NCBI RefSeq assembly: GCF_002101375.1
Contig: NZ_CP015207.1
Location: 2,434,001-2,498,000 of the forward strand
Direction of reading: 5' to 3'
Source of the DNA: Sporosarcina ureae
GTDB taxonomy: Bacteria; Bacillota; Bacilli; Bacillales_A; Planococcaceae
DNA: 64,000 nt
Shown piece after piece: positions 36,882 through 46,681 of this stretch. Every line of letters begins with the position of its first letter. The stretch's first letter is position 1. The position numbers and the translations under genes were made by a program. The notes beneath the pieces were generated by a model. The model was not told the origin of the DNA. It saw only the letters and a list, made by a program, of their open reading frames with translations, and searched no databases.

Positions 36882-38714
36882 TTGACTGTACGCAAACGAA
36901 TGACCATGTTAATAGCAGCCGATTCCATAATCGTCTTATTGTCAATCTATATCGGATACTTCATGCTTCATCCATTCACTTCGATTATCTTCAATAAAAT
37001 GTTGCTAATCAGCGCCATTACGATACAGATTGCGCATCATTTCTTTGCTTGGTATTACGGCCTCTATCGAAAAGCGTGGTCGTACGCGTCTATCGGTGAA
37101 CTAAAGTCGATCGTCAAAGCCGTGACGTTCACCATCCTCGCAGTGGTCGTTGTTCAATTTACCCTCACACAAGATGTCTACGCCCGCGCATTGGCTATCA
37201 CATGGATGTTGCACGTTCTGCTAATAGGTGGATCCCGTCTGTCTTGGCGTCTAGTGAGAGATGTAGTCGTGAGAGATAAGAGCATCGACATGAAACGCAC
37301 GATGATTCTAGGAGCCGGACAAGCAGGCACGATGATCGCCAGACAAGTACTAAGCAATCCAGAATACGGCATGAAACCTGTCGTTTTTGTAGATGACGAT
37401 AAAATGAAACAAGGTCTCGATATTTACGGAATGCGTGTTTATAGGGGTACTAAGAACATCCAGCAATTAGTGGATATGCATCACATAGATAAAATCATCA
37501 TCGCGATTCCCTCGATGGGTAAACAGCAAATGACAGAGTTGATGAAGCGTTGTATCGAAACAGGCGTCAAAACGCAAACGATTCCACGCATCGAAGACTT
37601 GATGACAGGGAAAGTATCCGTTAAAGATATGCGTGACGTGAAAATAGAAGATCTACTCGGACGTGACGAAGTACAGCTCGATATGCAGGCCATTGAGCAG
37701 AAGCTGACAGGTAAAACAATCCTCATCACAGGAGCAGGCGGTTCAATTGGATCGGAAATTTGCAGACAAGTAGTGGAGTTCCAACCGAAGAAATTAATAC
37801 TACTCGGTCATGGTGAAAACTCGATTTATACTATAGACATGGAACTGCGCCAAAAAGTTTCATCCAATACAGAAATATGTCCTGTAATCGCAGACGTGCA
37901 AGATCGTACGCGCATATTTGATCTGATGAGCGAACTAAAACCGGATGTCATCTACCATGCAGCAGCACATAAACACGTACCACTCATGGAAGGCAACCCG
38001 ATGGAAGCCGTCAAAAATAATATCTTCGGTACAAAAAACGTAGCAGAAGCCGCTAGATTCTTTAGCGTCAAGCATTTCGTTCTCGTATCGACCGACAAAG
38101 CAGTCAATCCACCGAACATCATGGGAGCGACGAAACGCTTCGCTGAAATGATTATACAAAATTTGGAAAAAGACAGTGAAACCAAATTTGCTGCTGTACG
38201 ATTCGGCAACGTCTTAGGTTCACGAGGTAGCGTAGTGCCGTTATTCAAACAACAAATTGCCAAAGGTGGGCCTGTCACGATTACGGATCCAGAAATGACT
38301 AGATACTTCATGACGATTCCCGAAGCATCACGCCTAGTCATTCAAGCAGGAACACTTGCACAAGGCGGTGAAGTGTTTGTTCTCGATATGGGCGAACCAG
38401 TCAAGATTGTCGATTTAGCGAAGAACTTGATCAAGCTGTCTGGATATGAAGAAGATGAAATCGAAATCAACTACTCAGGCATTCGTCCTGGTGAGAAGTT
38501 ATATGAAGAGCTATTGAATGAAGACGAACGTCAGAGTGAGCATGTATTTCCGAAGATTTATATCGGGAAAGCCACACCGATTTCGGAGACGGAGCAATTG
38601 TATGTGTTGGATAAGTTGCCTGGTATGAGTGATGTGGAGTTGAAAGAGACTTTGGTTGGGTTGGCGAATCGGAAGTTTGTGGAGGCGCCACAATCGACTA
38701 GCAGTGTAATGTAA
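36882..38714 (+). CDS. Membrane UDP-GlcNAc 4,6-dehydratase (EpsC/CapD/PglF-like)
   Basis: The 610-residue protein has four N-terminal membrane helices (to about residue 125), a CoA-binding-like Rossmann region (MILGAGQAGTMIA) and a C-terminal SDR domain with GAGGSIGSE. The catalytic region reads STDKAVNP in place of the usual SYK form, as in this long membrane family. It makes the 4-keto-6-deoxy sugar from UDP-GlcNAc, the first step to N,N'-diacetylbacillosamine. TTG 36882 follows AAAGGAGG at 7 nt. The next three genes supply the later steps. Confidence 0.9.
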   Translation: MTVRKRMTMLIAADSIIVLLSIYIGYFMLHPFTSIIFNKMLLISAITIQIAHHFFAWYYGLYRKAWSYASIGELKSIVKAVTFTILAVVVVQFTLTQDVYARALAITWMLHVLLIGGSRLSWRLVRDVVVRDKSIDMKRTMILGAGQAGTMIARQVLSNPEYGMKPVVFVDDDKMKQGLDIYGMRVYRGTKNIQQLVDMHHIDKIIIAIPSMGKQQMTELMKRCIETGVKTQTIPRIEDLMTGKVSVKDMRDVKIEDLLGRDEVQLDMQAIEQKLTGKTILITGAGGSIGSEICRQVVEFQPKKLILLGHGENSIYTIDMELRQKVSSNTEICPVIADVQDRTRIFDLMSELKPDVIYHAAAHKHVPLMEGNPMEAVKNNIFGTKNVAEAARFFSVKHFVLVSTDKAVNPPNIMGATKRFAEMIIQNLEKDSETKFAAVRFGNVLGSRGSVVPLFKQQIAKGGPVTITDPEMTRYFMTIPEASRLVIQAGTLAQGGEVFVLDMGEPVKIVDLAKNLIKLSGYEEDEIEINYSGIRPGEKLYEELLNEDERQSEHVFPKIYIGKATPISETEQLYVLDKLPGMSDVELKETLVGLANRKFVEAPQSTSSVM

Positions 38715-38804
38715 TGCTCTACAAACATACACGACCATTGCATAGTGAACAAACCACGGTGTAGGCTCTTTTATGAAATGTAGGTAGGGAAGGAAGTTAG
38801 TAAA

Positions 38805-39929
38805 ATGAAGTCAACGAAAACACGCGAAAAAGTATTTCTTGCATCACCTCATATGAGTGATGAAGGGTACGAGATGGAATACATAAAAGAAGCATTTGAT
38901 ACGAACTGGATTGCTCCGCTTGGAGAAAATGTCAATCAATTTGAAGTAGAATTCACCACTAAAGTCGGTTCTACAGATGCAGCTGCATTGTCTTCAGGTA
39001 CCGCTGCAATTCACTTAGCATTGAAAGCCGCTGAAGTGGGAGAAGGTGACATTGTTTTCTGTCCAACATTAACGTTTTCGGCCACTGCGAATCCAATCAT
39101 TTATCAAAACGCGACACCCGTCTTTATAGACAGTGATTACGAAACGTGGAATATGTGTCCGAAAGCTTTAGAAAAAGCATTCGAGCAGTATCCCGAAGTG
39201 AAAGCGGTTATCGTCGTACATTTATATGGGCTTTCCGCGGATATGGACAAGATCATGGAACTTTGCGACAAACACGGTGTATGTGTCATAGAAGATGCAG
39301 CAGAATCATTAGGTACATACTATAAAGGCAAACATACAGGCACAATCGGCCATTATGGTGCATTTTCATTTAACGGCAATAAAATCATTACGACTTCAGG
39401 TGGCGGTATGCTAGTTTCGGATAATGTGGAAAAGGTCGCAAAGTCCAGATTTTGGGCGACTCAATCAAGGGATCAGGCGAGACATTATCAACATAGCGAA
39501 CTTGGCTACAACTACCGAATGAGTAATGTGTCAGCGGGAATCGGCAGAGGACAGTTAAAAGTATTGGATCAGCGAGTGGACAAAAAAAGAGAAATCTTCA
39601 ACTTTTATAAACGTGAATTAGAAGATTTAGAAGGAGTCTACTTCATGCCGGATAATAACTGGGGTGAGCCAAACTACTGGTTAAGTTCCATGATCTTAAC
39701 AGGCAAAGTGAGACCGCAACATATATTTGAAGCACTAGAAGAAGAAAATATTGAATCACGTCCAGTATGGAAACCGATGCATTTACAGCCGTACTTTGAG
39801 AAGTATGATTTTGTGGGTGAAGGAATATCAGAAGAACTGTTTGCGAATGGTGTTTGTTTGCCATCGGATACGAAGATGATTCAAGATGATTTGAATAGAG
39901 TGGTTCGTATTATTAAAGGGTTGTGGTGA
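38805..39929 (+). CDS. epsN: DegT/DnrJ/EryC1 PLP aminotransferase (EpsN/PglE-like)
   Basis: The 374-residue PLP enzyme has the sugar-aminotransferase hallmarks: SGTAAIHLAL, EDAAESLG and the Schiff-base Lys in FNGNKIITTSGGG near residue 189. It should transaminate the 4-keto sugar formed by the preceding dehydratase to UDP-4-amino-4,6-dideoxy-GlcNAc. It overlaps the sugar transferase gene. Confidence 0.92.
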   Translation: MKSTKTREKVFLASPHMSDEGYEMEYIKEAFDTNWIAPLGENVNQFEVEFTTKVGSTDAAALSSGTAAIHLALKAAEVGEGDIVFCPTLTFSATANPIIYQNATPVFIDSDYETWNMCPKALEKAFEQYPEVKAVIVVHLYGLSADMDKIMELCDKHGVCVIEDAAESLGTYYKGKHTGTIGHYGAFSFNGNKIITTSGGGMLVSDNVEKVAKSRFWATQSRDQARHYQHSELGYNYRMSNVSAGIGRGQLKVLDQRVDKKREIFNFYKRELEDLEGVYFMPDNNWGEPNYWLSSMILTGKVRPQHIFEALEEENIESRPVWKPMHLQPYFEKYDFVGEGISEELFANGVCLPSDTKMIQDDLNRVVRIIKGLW

Positions 39930-40582
39930 AGATTAATCAGAACGGTAAGCATAACTTTTACAGAAAAATGGTAAAAAGACCAATGGATTTTGTTCTTTCG
40001 CTTATTGCCATCATTGTTCTTAGTCCTATACTTTTGATCGTAGCCATCCTAGTCAGAACAAAGCTAGGTAGCCCCGTGTTGTTTAAACAGAAGCGACCGG
40101 GTCTTAACGAAGAGATTTTCACGATGTATAAATTCAGGACTATGACGGATCAAAAAGACGCAGAAGGTAATCTATTACCTGATCACGTGAGACTGACAAA
40201 GTTCGGTAAGCTGTTGCGTTCTACATCACTAGATGAACTACCAGGACTTTTTAATATTGTAAAAGGTGATATGTCCATAATCGGACCACGACCGTTACTA
40301 GTTCAATATTTGCCATTGTACAATGACCATCAAAAACGACGTCATGAAGTAAAGCCTGGATTATCTGGATTGGCACAAGCCAGTGGTAGAAATGCGTTAA
40401 GTTGGGAAGATAAATTTAATCTAGATGTTAAGTATGTAGATCATATCAGTTTCATCGGGGATTGGAAGATTATCTTGATGACGATTAAGAAAGTGATTGT
40501 GAGAGAAGATATTAGTTCGGAGACGGCTGCTACTATGGAGCCGTTCACGGGTGCTAAAAAGGAAGAAATCAACTATGAGTAA
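39923..40582 (+). CDS. epsL: Initiating sugar-1-phosphate transferase (EpsL/PglC-like)
   Basis: The 219-residue protein has one hydrophobic re-entrant/transmembrane segment (about residues 22-44) and the bacterial sugar-transferase motifs KRPMDF, QKRPGLNEEIFTMYKFRTM, STSLDELPGLFNI and GPRPLL. It transfers a sugar phosphate, probably diNAcBac-P, to undecaprenyl phosphate to start repeat-unit assembly. GTG 39923 overlaps the previous stop; ATG 39968 is less likely. Confidence 0.9.
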   Translation: MVKINQNGKHNFYRKMVKRPMDFVLSLIAIIVLSPILLIVAILVRTKLGSPVLFKQKRPGLNEEIFTMYKFRTMTDQKDAEGNLLPDHVRLTKFGKLLRSTSLDELPGLFNIVKGDMSIIGPRPLLVQYLPLYNDHQKRRHEVKPGLSGLAQASGRNALSWEDKFNLDVKYVDHISFIGDWKIILMTIKKVIVREDISSETAATMEPFTGAKKEEINYE

Positions 40583-41192
40583 AAAACTACTTATTATCGG
40601 AGCAAGTGGACATGGAAAAGTAGTTGCTGATATTGCTATCAAAATGAATAAATGGAGCAGTATCGACTTCTTAGATGATAAGGCGATTAACAGTGTAATG
40701 GGATTAGATGTAATAGGAAGTTCAACAGCCATGTTGAGGTATATTGATGAATATGAAATATTTGTTGGTATTGGTGATAATGCAATTAGAAAAAAGATTT
40801 TTAACACGCTTAAAACTGCAGGAGCTACTATCCCCACATTAGTTCATCCGAATGCTGTTATTGGATCAGAAGTAAGTATAGGTCCTGGTACGGTAGTTAT
40901 GGCGGGAGTCATTATTAACTGCTGTACCGTGATAGGTCAGGGATGCATTATCAATACGGGTGCTTCGGTAGATCATGATAACCTTATTGGGAATTTTGTT
41001 CATGTGTCACCGGGTGCTCGTTTGGCTGGCACGGTCACAGTTGGAGAAGGATCTTGGTTAGGTATTGGTAGTGTGAGTAGTAATAATATTAGTGTTGCTA
41101 GTGAATGCATTGTAGGTGCTGGTTCTGTTGTAATTAAAGATCTTAAAGACTCAGGCACATACATAGGAATACCCTCAAGAAAAATAACCTAA
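40575..41192 (+). CDS. epsM: Sugar N-acetyltransferase, left-handed beta-helix (EpsM/PglD-like)
   Basis: The 205-residue enzyme begins MSKKLLIIGASGHGKVVADIA, the N-terminal nucleotide-sugar-binding part of PglD. A hexapeptide-repeat beta-helix follows (about residues 90-200) with the conserved His in ASVDHDNLIG. It acetylates the 4-amino group to give UDP-N,N'-diacetylbacillosamine. ATG 40575 lies inside the end of epsL, 13 nt after GGAAG. Confidence 0.92.
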   Translation: MSKKLLIIGASGHGKVVADIAIKMNKWSSIDFLDDKAINSVMGLDVIGSSTAMLRYIDEYEIFVGIGDNAIRKKIFNTLKTAGATIPTLVHPNAVIGSEVSIGPGTVVMAGVIINCCTVIGQGCIINTGASVDHDNLIGNFVHVSPGARLAGTVTVGEGSWLGIGSVSSNNISVASECIVGAGSVVIKDLKDSGTYIGIPSRKIT

Positions 41193-41232
41193 TATTGATA
41201 TTTAATTTAAAGAAGTCTAGAGGAGAACTAAA

Positions 41233-42516
41233 TTGAAAAAAAAGATATGGTTATGGAATCACTATGCTACTGATATGTATGACAATCGAGGCGGCCGTCA
41301 TTATTGGTTTGCAGAGAACCTAATTAAACAAGGGTATGAAGTGACAATTTTTTGTGCAAATACATATCACAATAAATCTGAATTTATTGATGTGGGAAAC
41401 AAAAAATATACTACAGACACTATAGATAGTATCCCTTTTGTTTTTGTAAAGACTGCACCCGCTTTAGGAAATGGCATAGATAGAGTTAAAAACATGGGAT
41501 TGTTTTATTTGAATATATTCAATGTAGCAAAAGATTATATTAAATATAATGGAAAACCAGATGTAATCATTGCTTCAAGCGTACACCCATTAACTATGGT
41601 TGCTGGAATACAAATGGCAAATAGACTTAAGATACCTTGTATATGTGAAGTGAGAGATTTATGGCCGGAAGCTATTTTTTCATTTAATAAAGCTAAAGAA
41701 AAAAGTCTTCTAGGACGAGTTTTAACAACAGGTGAACATTGGATTTATAAAAAAGCTGATGCTCTTATTTTTACTAAAGAAGGGGATACTGACTATATTT
41801 TAGAGAAGAAATGGGACATAAAACAAGGTGGAGATATTGATCTTAATAAATGTCATTACATAAATAACGGTGTTGATTTGGAGAACTTCGAACTAACTGC
41901 TGATATTAATACATTTGTGGATAAGGATTTAGATACCAATAAGTTTAACGTTATTTATGTAGGAGCAATTAGACCAGTAAATAACATAGGAAATATTCTA
42001 GATGCAGCAAAAATATTAATCGCTGAAGATGATATTCAATTTTTAATATACGGGGATGGCAACGAAAAAGAAATGTTGGAAACAAGAGTTAGAGAAGAAA
42101 AATTAACTAATGTTAAAATGAAAGGCTTTGTAAATAAAAAAACAATTCCGTTTATACTCAGTAAATCATCAGTTAATATACTTAACTACTCTTCGACAAA
42201 ATATAATTGGTCTAGGGGTAATAGCTCAAATAAGTTATTTGAATATATGGCATCAGGAAAACCAATCATATCTACCGTGAAGATGGGTTACTCAATAATA
42301 AAAAAATATAATTGTGGTATTGAGTTAGAAAACAGCACGCCAAAAGAACTTGCAAACGCAATAATAGATATTAAAAACTTGTCAAGTACAGAATATGATT
42401 TAATAGCTAGAAATGCTAAAAACGGTGCCAAGGATTTTGATTTTAAAAAATTAACTTTAAAGTTAATTGATATCATTGAAAGCGTAGATAAGAGTAAAGA
42501 AAAAGAGGTATTGTAA
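41233..42516 (+). CDS. GT4-family glycosyltransferase (WbuB-like)
   Basis: The 427-residue enzyme has an N-terminal domain rich in Gly/Trp/His (NHYATDMYDNRGGRHYWFAE), VRDLWPEAI, and the C-terminal GT4 signature GNSSNKLFEYMASGKPII. Relatives such as WbuB add GlcNAc or FucNAc derivatives to lipid carriers. From this gene on, the locus becomes AT-rich compared with the eps-like genes before it. The stop overlaps the start of the next gene. Confidence 0.87.
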   Translation: MKKKIWLWNHYATDMYDNRGGRHYWFAENLIKQGYEVTIFCANTYHNKSEFIDVGNKKYTTDTIDSIPFVFVKTAPALGNGIDRVKNMGLFYLNIFNVAKDYIKYNGKPDVIIASSVHPLTMVAGIQMANRLKIPCICEVRDLWPEAIFSFNKAKEKSLLGRVLTTGEHWIYKKADALIFTKEGDTDYILEKKWDIKQGGDIDLNKCHYINNGVDLENFELTADINTFVDKDLDTNKFNVIYVGAIRPVNNIGNILDAAKILIAEDDIQFLIYGDGNEKEMLETRVREEKLTNVKMKGFVNKKTIPFILSKSSVNILNYSSTKYNWSRGNSSNKLFEYMASGKPIISTVKMGYSIIKKYNCGIELENSTPKELANAIIDIKNLSSTEYDLIARNAKNGAKDFDFKKLTLKLIDIIESVDKSKEKEVL

Positions 42517-44372
42517 TGATACGATCATTAGTAAAAGAATATGGAGTACCGTGGGTATTTAATCGTTCACTTTATTCCATTAAATTGAAGACGATGAGAA
42601 CAATACCAGTAATCGAAAAGATGTTTGAAAAAGAAGTTTACGTTAAAAGAGTTGATATTTTCAAAATAAATACGTGTCCAATTGAAGAGCTCTTAGGTAG
42701 TTTATCCGCCATAAAAAAAGAAGAAATTTTGCTAATTGCTGATAATGCAATACAGGGGAAAATTAAAGGCTTTTCCTCAATTGATTTGGATTATGGTTAC
42801 CCAATTGAATGGAATGTTAACCCAATTACAAGTAAGGAAGTGGATAATTCTTTAAAGTGGTATCAAATACCAGATTTCAACCCGGTTTTAGGTGATATAA
42901 AAGCCGTTTGGGAAATTTCAAGGTTTACGCATTTCTTTTACATTGTCAGAGCTTATATGATATCAAAAGACCGAAAATATTATCTCGCCTTTTCTAATCA
43001 GCTTGATGAATGGTTAAAAGAAAACATGTATTCTTATGGAGCTAATTATAAATGTGGTCAAGAAGCTACACTAAGAATGATCAATATATTAATTGCTTAC
43101 TCTGTATTTAAATCTTATGGCTTGACGACACTCCAAGACAGTGAAAATGTACGCAGAATTGTGGAAAGTAGCTATAAGAAAGTATTATCGAACTTTTTTT
43201 ATGCTCACAAATGTATAAAGAACAATCATACTCTTTCGGAAATTGTTGGTTTAATTGTTGGAGCATGGGCTTGCAATGATGATATAAGGTTAAAAAAAGC
43301 ATATGAACTACTTAATAAAGAAATTATTAAACAATTTCTTCCTGACGGTGGATATATTCAGTACTCATTTAATTATCAAAGATTTGCACTTCAATTAATG
43401 GAATTCGTACTAAGTATTAGTAATCAAACAAATATTCAAATCACGAATAAGAGTAAAGAGTTAATAAAGAACAGCGCAAACTTACTGTATCAACTGCAAG
43501 ATGAAGCAGGTGACGTACCAAACTATGGTTCAAATGATGGTGCATTGATATTTCCAGTGACGTCTTGTGATTATAGAAACTTTAAACCAGTAATAAATAC
43601 AATTAGTGCTTTAATTGACGGTGAAAGAATATATGAAAACGGGATTTACGATGAGGAGTTCATGTGGTTTGGTAATGAAGACATAAATAATTTAAAACAC
43701 TCCTGTATCGATAGGAAATCAACATCATTTAATGATTCTGGTTATTACTCTTTTAGACATAAAGATGGCTTTTTAATGACTACATTGCAAAACTATAAAA
43801 CACGTCCTGCACAAATGGATCAACTCCATATAGATCTGTGGCATAAAGGGATAAATGTTTTTTGCGACAGTGGTACATATTCATATGCTACAGATATAGG
43901 TAAAGGCATGGCTTTAACAGCTGCGCATAATACTGCCAAGTTGGATGACAAAGAACAAATGAAAAAACGCGAACCATTTTTAATCTATGATTGGACGAGC
44001 TCTAAAAATATAAGCCATTCCAAAAGTAGCTTTACAGGAACGATGATTTCGAAAAATGGTTATCAGCATACTAGAGATATTCAAAAAGCAACGTCTGGAT
44101 ATACGGTTATTGACAAAGTATCTGGAGATGGGAAATTCTGCGAGATTTACTTCCACACCCCATTAAGAGTTCGTAAAGACAGTGGAGGGGTTAGACTGTA
44201 CAAAGATGAGGAATTAATATGCAGTCTTCTGACCGAAAATATAGTAGAGATTAGAAAATCATACCGAAGCCTTCACTACTTAAAAAAAGAAGAAATAAGC
44301 TGTATAATTATTAAAAATGAAATGAAAGAAAATAAGTGTAGCAATGAATTACTAATTAAGATGGAATATTAA
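42516..44372 (+). CDS. Heparinase II/III-family protein
   Basis: The 618-residue protein has an alpha/alpha-toroid N-terminal half (KNNHTLSEIVGLIVGAWA, GGYIQYSFNYQRFALQLM) and a beta-sandwich C-terminal half that contains HIDLWHKGINVFCDSGTYSY, the heparinase II/III lyase block. The catalytic Asn-His pair (NNH) and Tyr are present. No signal peptide is visible, as usual for this type in polysaccharide loci. It often accompanies WbuB, WecC and a bidomain oxidoreductase, as here, and probably trims or tailors a uronic-acid-containing glycan. Confidence 0.85.
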   Translation: MIRSLVKEYGVPWVFNRSLYSIKLKTMRTIPVIEKMFEKEVYVKRVDIFKINTCPIEELLGSLSAIKKEEILLIADNAIQGKIKGFSSIDLDYGYPIEWNVNPITSKEVDNSLKWYQIPDFNPVLGDIKAVWEISRFTHFFYIVRAYMISKDRKYYLAFSNQLDEWLKENMYSYGANYKCGQEATLRMINILIAYSVFKSYGLTTLQDSENVRRIVESSYKKVLSNFFYAHKCIKNNHTLSEIVGLIVGAWACNDDIRLKKAYELLNKEIIKQFLPDGGYIQYSFNYQRFALQLMEFVLSISNQTNIQITNKSKELIKNSANLLYQLQDEAGDVPNYGSNDGALIFPVTSCDYRNFKPVINTISALIDGERIYENGIYDEEFMWFGNEDINNLKHSCIDRKSTSFNDSGYYSFRHKDGFLMTTLQNYKTRPAQMDQLHIDLWHKGINVFCDSGTYSYATDIGKGMALTAAHNTAKLDDKEQMKKREPFLIYDWTSSKNISHSKSSFTGTMISKNGYQHTRDIQKATSGYTVIDKVSGDGKFCEIYFHTPLRVRKDSGGVRLYKDEELICSLLTENIVEIRKSYRSLHYLKKEEISCIIIKNEMKENKCSNELLIKMEY

Positions 44373-44406
44373 TACAAAATAAAACGTTAGAAGGGGAATA
44401 AAACGA

Positions 44407-45636
44407 ATGATTAATGTAATAGGACTTGGATATATTGGATTGCCTACTGCGCTTATGTTTGCAAGAAGTGGCGTAAAAGTAGTAGGGACTGATAATAATA
44501 AGCAGCTTGTGAACTCATTAACAGAAGGAAAACTTACATATGAAGAAAATGGTTTGGAAAAACTATTCAAAGAAGCTCAAGAAAATGGAATTGAGTTTTC
44601 TACGGAATATCAGAGAACAAGTACTTATCTTCTGGCTGTTCCAACACCTTACATAAAGGAAAGCAAAAAACTAGATCCTAAGTATGTTATCTCAGCTTTG
44701 AACGGGGTTTTAGACGTTTGTGAAAAGGGAGCAACTATAATAATCGAATCAACAATTACACCAGGCACAATTGACCGGTATATTAGACCGGAAATTGAAA
44801 AAAGAAACTTAGTGACTGGTGTGGATGTCCATTTGGTTCATGCTCCGGAAAGAATCATCCCGGGTAATATGATTTATGAACTTGAACACAATCCTAGAAC
44901 AATAGGTGCTGATAGCCGTGAAATAGGTAATGAGGTTAAATCATTATATTCAAAGTTTTGTAATGCAGATATAATTGTTACAGATATTAGATCCGCAGAA
45001 ATGTCTAAAATTGTAGAAAACACATTTAGAGATGTTAATATAGCCTTTGCTAATGAATTAGCAAAAATTTGTCGATCGGATGAAATGGATATTTATGAAA
45101 TAATAAAAATAGCTAATATGCATCCACGTGTAAACATCCTACAACCAGGTCCAGGCGTAGGTGGACATTGTATTTCAGTCGATCCTTGGTTCTTGGTAGG
45201 GGATTATCCTGGTTTAGCAAATCTGATTTTAGCAGCTAGAAAAATAAATGATTCTATGCCGCAACATGTGTTAAGTCGCATTAGAGATATTATGAGAGAA
45301 CATAATATTAAAGATATATCTAAAGTAGGTCTATATGGCTTAGCATATAAAGAAAATGTTGATGACACTAGAGAAAGTCCAACTCTTCAATTATTGGAAA
45401 GAATGGATGAACACTTAGCTTTTGGAGTAAAAGTGTATGACCCATTTGTAAAAGATAGAATAGTTGATAATCAATTTGTAAATTTCAAAGACTTTTTAAA
45501 TGAAATAGACATTCTTGTTGTTATGGTGGGGCACGATCATATTATTAGCAATATTGATAGATTGAAAAATAAATTAATTTTAGATACAAAAAAGGTATTC
45601 ATAGAAGTGGAATTCAGTAATTTATATTATATTTAA
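44407..45636 (+). CDS. wecC: Second UDP-ManNAc-type dehydrogenase
   Basis: The 409-residue enzyme has GLGYIGLP at the N terminus, ESTITPGT, PERIIPG and the catalytic Cys in GPGVGGHC (near residue 255), then GLAYKENVDDTRESP. It shares architecture with the gene at 13907 but is AT-rich and divergent, so it is not a recent duplicate. It should supply a nucleotide-linked uronic acid for this polysaccharide. No UDP-GlcNAc 2-epimerase (wecB) is present in the window, so that enzyme must be encoded elsewhere. Confidence 0.9.
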   Translation: MINVIGLGYIGLPTALMFARSGVKVVGTDNNKQLVNSLTEGKLTYEENGLEKLFKEAQENGIEFSTEYQRTSTYLLAVPTPYIKESKKLDPKYVISALNGVLDVCEKGATIIIESTITPGTIDRYIRPEIEKRNLVTGVDVHLVHAPERIIPGNMIYELEHNPRTIGADSREIGNEVKSLYSKFCNADIIVTDIRSAEMSKIVENTFRDVNIAFANELAKICRSDEMDIYEIIKIANMHPRVNILQPGPGVGGHCISVDPWFLVGDYPGLANLILAARKINDSMPQHVLSRIRDIMREHNIKDISKVGLYGLAYKENVDDTRESPTLQLLERMDEHLAFGVKVYDPFVKDRIVDNQFVNFKDFLNEIDILVVMVGHDHIISNIDRLKNKLILDTKKVFIEVEFSNLYYI

Positions 45637-46681
45637 GACGACATCTTTTTTAAAGATTTATTTTAAGAAAGAGTAAATAACAGATTAATGTATTAAAAAA
45701 AGTGGTAGATAAAAAGTAGCTCAATCTGGTAAACATAAGTTAATGCTAATCAACTTATAAAAGAGCGGTAATGATGAACTATATATATTTTACCATTAGA
45801 AATTTTTCAGTCTAAAAATATTACTGATAATTAAAAAGCCTCTTTGTTTTATCATATGACAACTAAAGATAAGTAAAAGTAGATCCATTATGAACTATAT
45901 TGTGTTTCATCGCGTAGTAATATTCAGACGTAATTAGAATAAGGCAGTAAGCATCAAGCAAATTTAAAAATATCATAGGCAGTATCATTCACATTAAATG
46001 ATTATAGACTAGCACGGAACAAGAATGAAAAACCTTTCTTATATGCGTTTCAAGTATTTATCATTTTGTTGCTATAATGGGATTGCATTTATCATAAGTG
46101 CTAATCATCAATAAAGTTAATAACCTCAAGAGCTTTAACAAAGAGTATTTGGTATGTCCGCAAGTTGTAAATGTGTATGCCTGTCTGCTCTTAGAACTGG
46201 AGTGACATATTGAAAAGTTATACAGTAATTGGTATAACATATAAAGGCTAGATTCTTAGTCTTATGTAACAAATTGGTAGGATTATAAATGTTCAGAAAT
46301 TAATATTAAAAAAGGCAAGTGGAATTGCGAAGTAGATCATTAAATTCATTACAGTCGGAGAGTAAAGAAAAATTAAAATGTGAAGAAAAAACTAATTTTT
46401 TCACTATTCATCTAAAATCACGAGATCGTTGGCCAACCCTATACAATTAAAATAATCATGATCTAATATAACATAGGTACTTCAATGAAAAGACTTAAGA
46501 AAATTAACTCGAAATCATATTATCAAATTTTATATTTGGGTTTTATCAAGTACCTAGTGCAGGGCTAAATTTTAATAAAACTCTTTAATTGTTATTAATT
46601 TACTACTGCATTTGACTCGAATTTATAATTTTACTTTAAATGAAATATTGCAGGAATTATATATATATAGGAAGGTAATAA
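45637..46681. other. 1.05-kb AT-rich gap in the polysaccharide locus, no gene seen
   Basis: Stops are dense in all frames and no protein remnant was recognised. The base composition matches the AT-rich genes on either side. It may be leader DNA for wzy or a fully decayed gene. No clear promoter or terminator was found. Confidence 0.55.
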
